From Chitinophaga pinensis (GTDB lineage: Bacteria; Bacteroidota; Bacteroidia; Flavobacteriales_D; Crocinitomicaceae), in NCBI GenBank assembly GCA_945897765.1, contig CAMDGP010000090.1, forward strand, positions 1 to 8,104: a stretch of DNA of 8,104 nucleotides. The letters run 5' to 3'. Of the stretch, positions 6,676-8,104 are shown piece after piece (position 1 is the stretch's first letter; each line of letters begins with the position of its first letter). The notes under the pieces were generated by a model, which had not been told where the DNA came from, made no database searches, and worked only from the letters and a program-made list of their open reading frames with translations. Position numbers and translations under genes: made by a program.

Positions 6676-8104
6676 ATGCGTCAAACGTTATTAGCAATTA
6701 CTTTACTACTATTTATCCCAAATTCACTTTTTTCGCAAGGATATAATAATCGTTGGTCGATTGAATTAAATCCAGGTGTATCTAATGCCGTAAAACCATA
6801 TTCTCCTGATTATTGGTCTAATACAATTGGTCTTTATCACATTTCCACAGGAACACGCTTTATGTTTAATAATAAGTATGGTTTAAAATGGGATGTTGGT
6901 TTTGATAGAATTAGTCATGATAAAACAGGTATTTGGAGCAATACTGGAACAAGTAAACCTTTTAACTCTAAATATGCAAGAACTTCTGTACAATTTGTAC
7001 TAGACATTGGACGACTTATGCAGTTTGAGAATTTTTCCGAAAAAACAAGTTTATTATTTCATGCCGGTGGAGGAATGTCTTGGCTTTGGAGTAAAGTAAA
7101 TCCAGAAACGGATAAAATGGTAAACTTTATGTTTGGTTTAGCACCGCAATTTAAAGTTAACGAACGTTTTTCAATTACTACTGATGTCTCTTTTGTTTGG
7201 CATATTTATCAGCAATATACTTGGGACATGTATAATAGTGTATTTAATAGAGGATTTGACGGTTTTTATGCAAATGGAACAGTTGGTCTAAATTTCTATT
7301 TAGGTAAATACGGTTCTCACATGGACTGGGCATTTACACCTTGTTTTCCTGATATGTCTTATCTTGAAGATGAAAATAAAAATTTGGATAGCTTAAACAA
7401 ACAATTGCAATCAAATCTTCGTGATGATGATGGGGATGGAGTTGCAAATTTTATGGATGATGAAAAAGACACTCCAATAGGTAACATAGTGAATAGAAGA
7501 GGTGTAAGCCTCAAGAATATTGACACGGATGGAGATGGGGTTTCTGATTTAGTTGATAAATGTATAGACATAATAGGAACTTTTGAAAATGAAGGTTGTC
7601 CTCAAGATTTACTGTTAGCTATTAAAAACAATGAAAAAGATAGAGTTATTACAAGTAATTCGAATGGAAATCCGAATAATACAAACGGAACAAACCCAAA
7701 TGGTTCTGACTCTTTACCAAATAATAATAACAACTTAGGTCAGAATGGCAACAACAACAATAACGGTGGTCAGATCGGCAATAACAATGGTGGTCAGAAT
7801 GGAAACAACGTTGGTCAGAATGGTAATAACAACGTAGGTCAGAATGGCAACAACCAAAATGGCAATAACAACGGTGGTCAGAACGGCAACAATAATGGTG
7901 GTCAGAACGGCAACAACAATGGTGGTCAGAACGGAAACAACGTAGGTCAGAATGGCAATAACAATGGTGGTCAGAATGGCAACAACAACGGTGATCAGAA
8001 CGGTAACAACAACGTTGGTCATAACGGAAACAACGTTGGTCAGAATGGTAATAACAACGTAGGTCAGAATGGCAACAACCAAAATGGCAATAACAACGGT
8101 GGTC
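6676..8104 (+). CDS. OmpA-type outer-membrane protein with TSP3 repeats and Asn/Gly/Gln repeat tract (3' partial)
   Basis: The frame stays open for 476 codons to the window edge with no stop. Residues 1-20 are a signal peptide (MRQTLLAITLLL...SLFS) with likely cleavage before Gln21, a common Bacteroidota site. Residues 28-210 look like an outer-membrane beta-barrel: alternating strands, GTRFMFNNKYGLKWDVGFD, and an end strand VGLNFYLG. A short helical stretch (229-247) leads into two TSP3-type calcium-binding motifs, DDDGDGVANFMDD (250-262) and DTDGDGVSDLVDKC (283-296), with Cys296 and Cys308 probably disulfide-bonded. From about residue 322 the protein turns into low-complexity Asn/Gly-rich sequence, and from 349 into repeats of GGQNGNNN or GQNGNNV. 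In this phylum barrel plus TSP3 proteins normally end in an OmpA_C peptidoglycan-binding domain. I expect one beyond the window but cannot see it. The long Asn-rich insert at this point is unusual. Confidence 0.85.
   Translation, partial: MRQTLLAITLLLFIPNSLFSQGYNNRWSIELNPGVSNAVKPYSPDYWSNTIGLYHISTGTRFMFNNKYGLKWDVGFDRISHDKTGIWSNTGTSKPFNSKYARTSVQFVLDIGRLMQFENFSEKTSLLFHAGGGMSWLWSKVNPETDKMVNFMFGLAPQFKVNERFSITTDVSFVWHIYQQYTWDMYNSVFNRGFDGFYANGTVGLNFYLGKYGSHMDWAFTPCFPDMSYLEDENKNLDSLNKQLQSNLRDDDGDGVANFMDDEKDTPIGNIVNRRGVSLKNIDTDGDGVSDLVDKCIDIIGTFENEGCPQDLLLAIKNNEKDRVITSNSNGNPNNTNGTNPNGSDSLPNNNNNLGQNGNNNNNGGQIGNNNGGQNGNNVGQNGNNNVGQNGNNQNGNNNGGQNGNNNGGQNGNNNGGQNGNNVGQNGNNNGGQNGNNNGDQNGNNNVGHNGNNVGQNGNNNVGQNGNNQNGNNNGG
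7801..7879 (+). repeat. Perfect 79-nt direct repeat, copy 1
   Basis: This stretch, codons 376-401 of the repeat protein, is identical base for base to 8026-8104. The distance is 225 nt, exactly 75 codons, so the duplication keeps the reading frame. Just upstream the match weakens (ggtcagaat against ggtcataac). Confidence 0.95.
8026..8104 (+). repeat. Perfect 79-nt direct repeat, copy 2 (reaches window edge)
   Basis: Identical to 7801-7879, including synonymous third positions that vary among the other units. The identity runs to the last base of the window, so the duplicated block is at least 79 nt and may be longer. Confidence 0.95.

Larger units (their letters stand above)
7720..8104 (+). 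repeat. Coding tandem repeat, 24-nt unit (GGQNGNNN) with 21-nt variants
   Basis: Imperfect in-frame repeats encode Asn/Gly/Gln-rich sequence, with an 8-residue unit and 7-residue variants carrying Val before the next GQ, plus a 5-residue NQNGN-type step. Neighbouring 24-nt units at 7876-7899 and 7900-7923 differ at a single synonymous base. Other units differ mainly at third positions (aac/aat, ggt/ggc/gga). The tract is still in progress at the window end, so its full length is unknown. Confidence 0.95.

Noticed and set aside
7359..7571. Reverse-strand open frame across the TSP3 region
   Set aside because: It is a serine-rich shadow of Asp/Gly-rich TSP3 codons, with no domain and no promoter.
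7735..8082. Antisense open frame coding a repetitive hydrophobic protein (VVAILTTIV-like units)
   Set aside because: It is the complement of the Asn/Gly/Gln repeat. Stop codons are absent because the 24-nt unit keeps phase on both strands. The sense frame continues a secreted protein with a signal peptide and recognisable domains.
7720..8104. CRISPR-like array of short direct repeats
   Set aside because: Repeats are contiguous 21-24-nt coding units that stay in frame, with no unique spacers, no palindromic repeat and no cas gene.

Overview
The window is AT-rich and reads as chromosomal DNA of a Bacteroidota bacterium, most likely a member of Flavobacteriales. Three things point there. Start codons lack convincing Shine-Dalgarno sites. 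Three intergenic stretches carry the Bacteroidota -7 promoter box TAnnTTTG (1654, 4603, 6655). The two genes at the ends encode envelope proteins of types common in that phylum: a PD40 (beta-propeller) plus OmpA_C protein, and a beta-barrel plus thrombospondin type 3 (TSP3) repeat protein. I would not name a genus from this sequence.

Layout, all on the + strand. (1) 1-1533 is the 3' part of a gene for a PorE-like/OmpA-family periplasmic protein, closed by a clear rho-independent terminator (1551-1584). (2) 1680-4030 is a tight cluster: a PyrR-like phosphoribosyltransferase, murQ (N-acetylmuramate-6-phosphate etherase) and a ureohydrolase of the agmatinase/arginase/formimidoylglutamase family. 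A six-helix membrane protein of unknown function starting at a TTG (4068-4577) probably follows on the same transcript. (3) 4625-6622 is a second cluster with its own promoter box: a half-length TauE/SafE-type membrane protein, an M20-family amidohydrolase and a small lipoprotein, joined by 11-nt and 4-nt overlaps. (4) From 6676 to the end runs a large incomplete gene with its own promoter box. It encodes a signal peptide, an outer-membrane-barrel-like domain and two calcium-binding TSP3-type repeats, followed by a long Asn/Gly/Gln repeat tract that continues past the window edge.

The two central clusters look like housekeeping or recycling metabolism: nucleotide salvage or sensing, cell-wall sugar recycling, and hydrolysis of guanidino and N-acyl compounds. 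The two flanking genes link outer membrane and peptidoglycan. No RNA gene, CRISPR array, insertion sequence or defence system was seen. The least ordinary feature is the repeat tract at the 3' end, which contains a perfect 79-nt direct duplication at a distance of 225 nt. I see no convincing new multi-gene system here.
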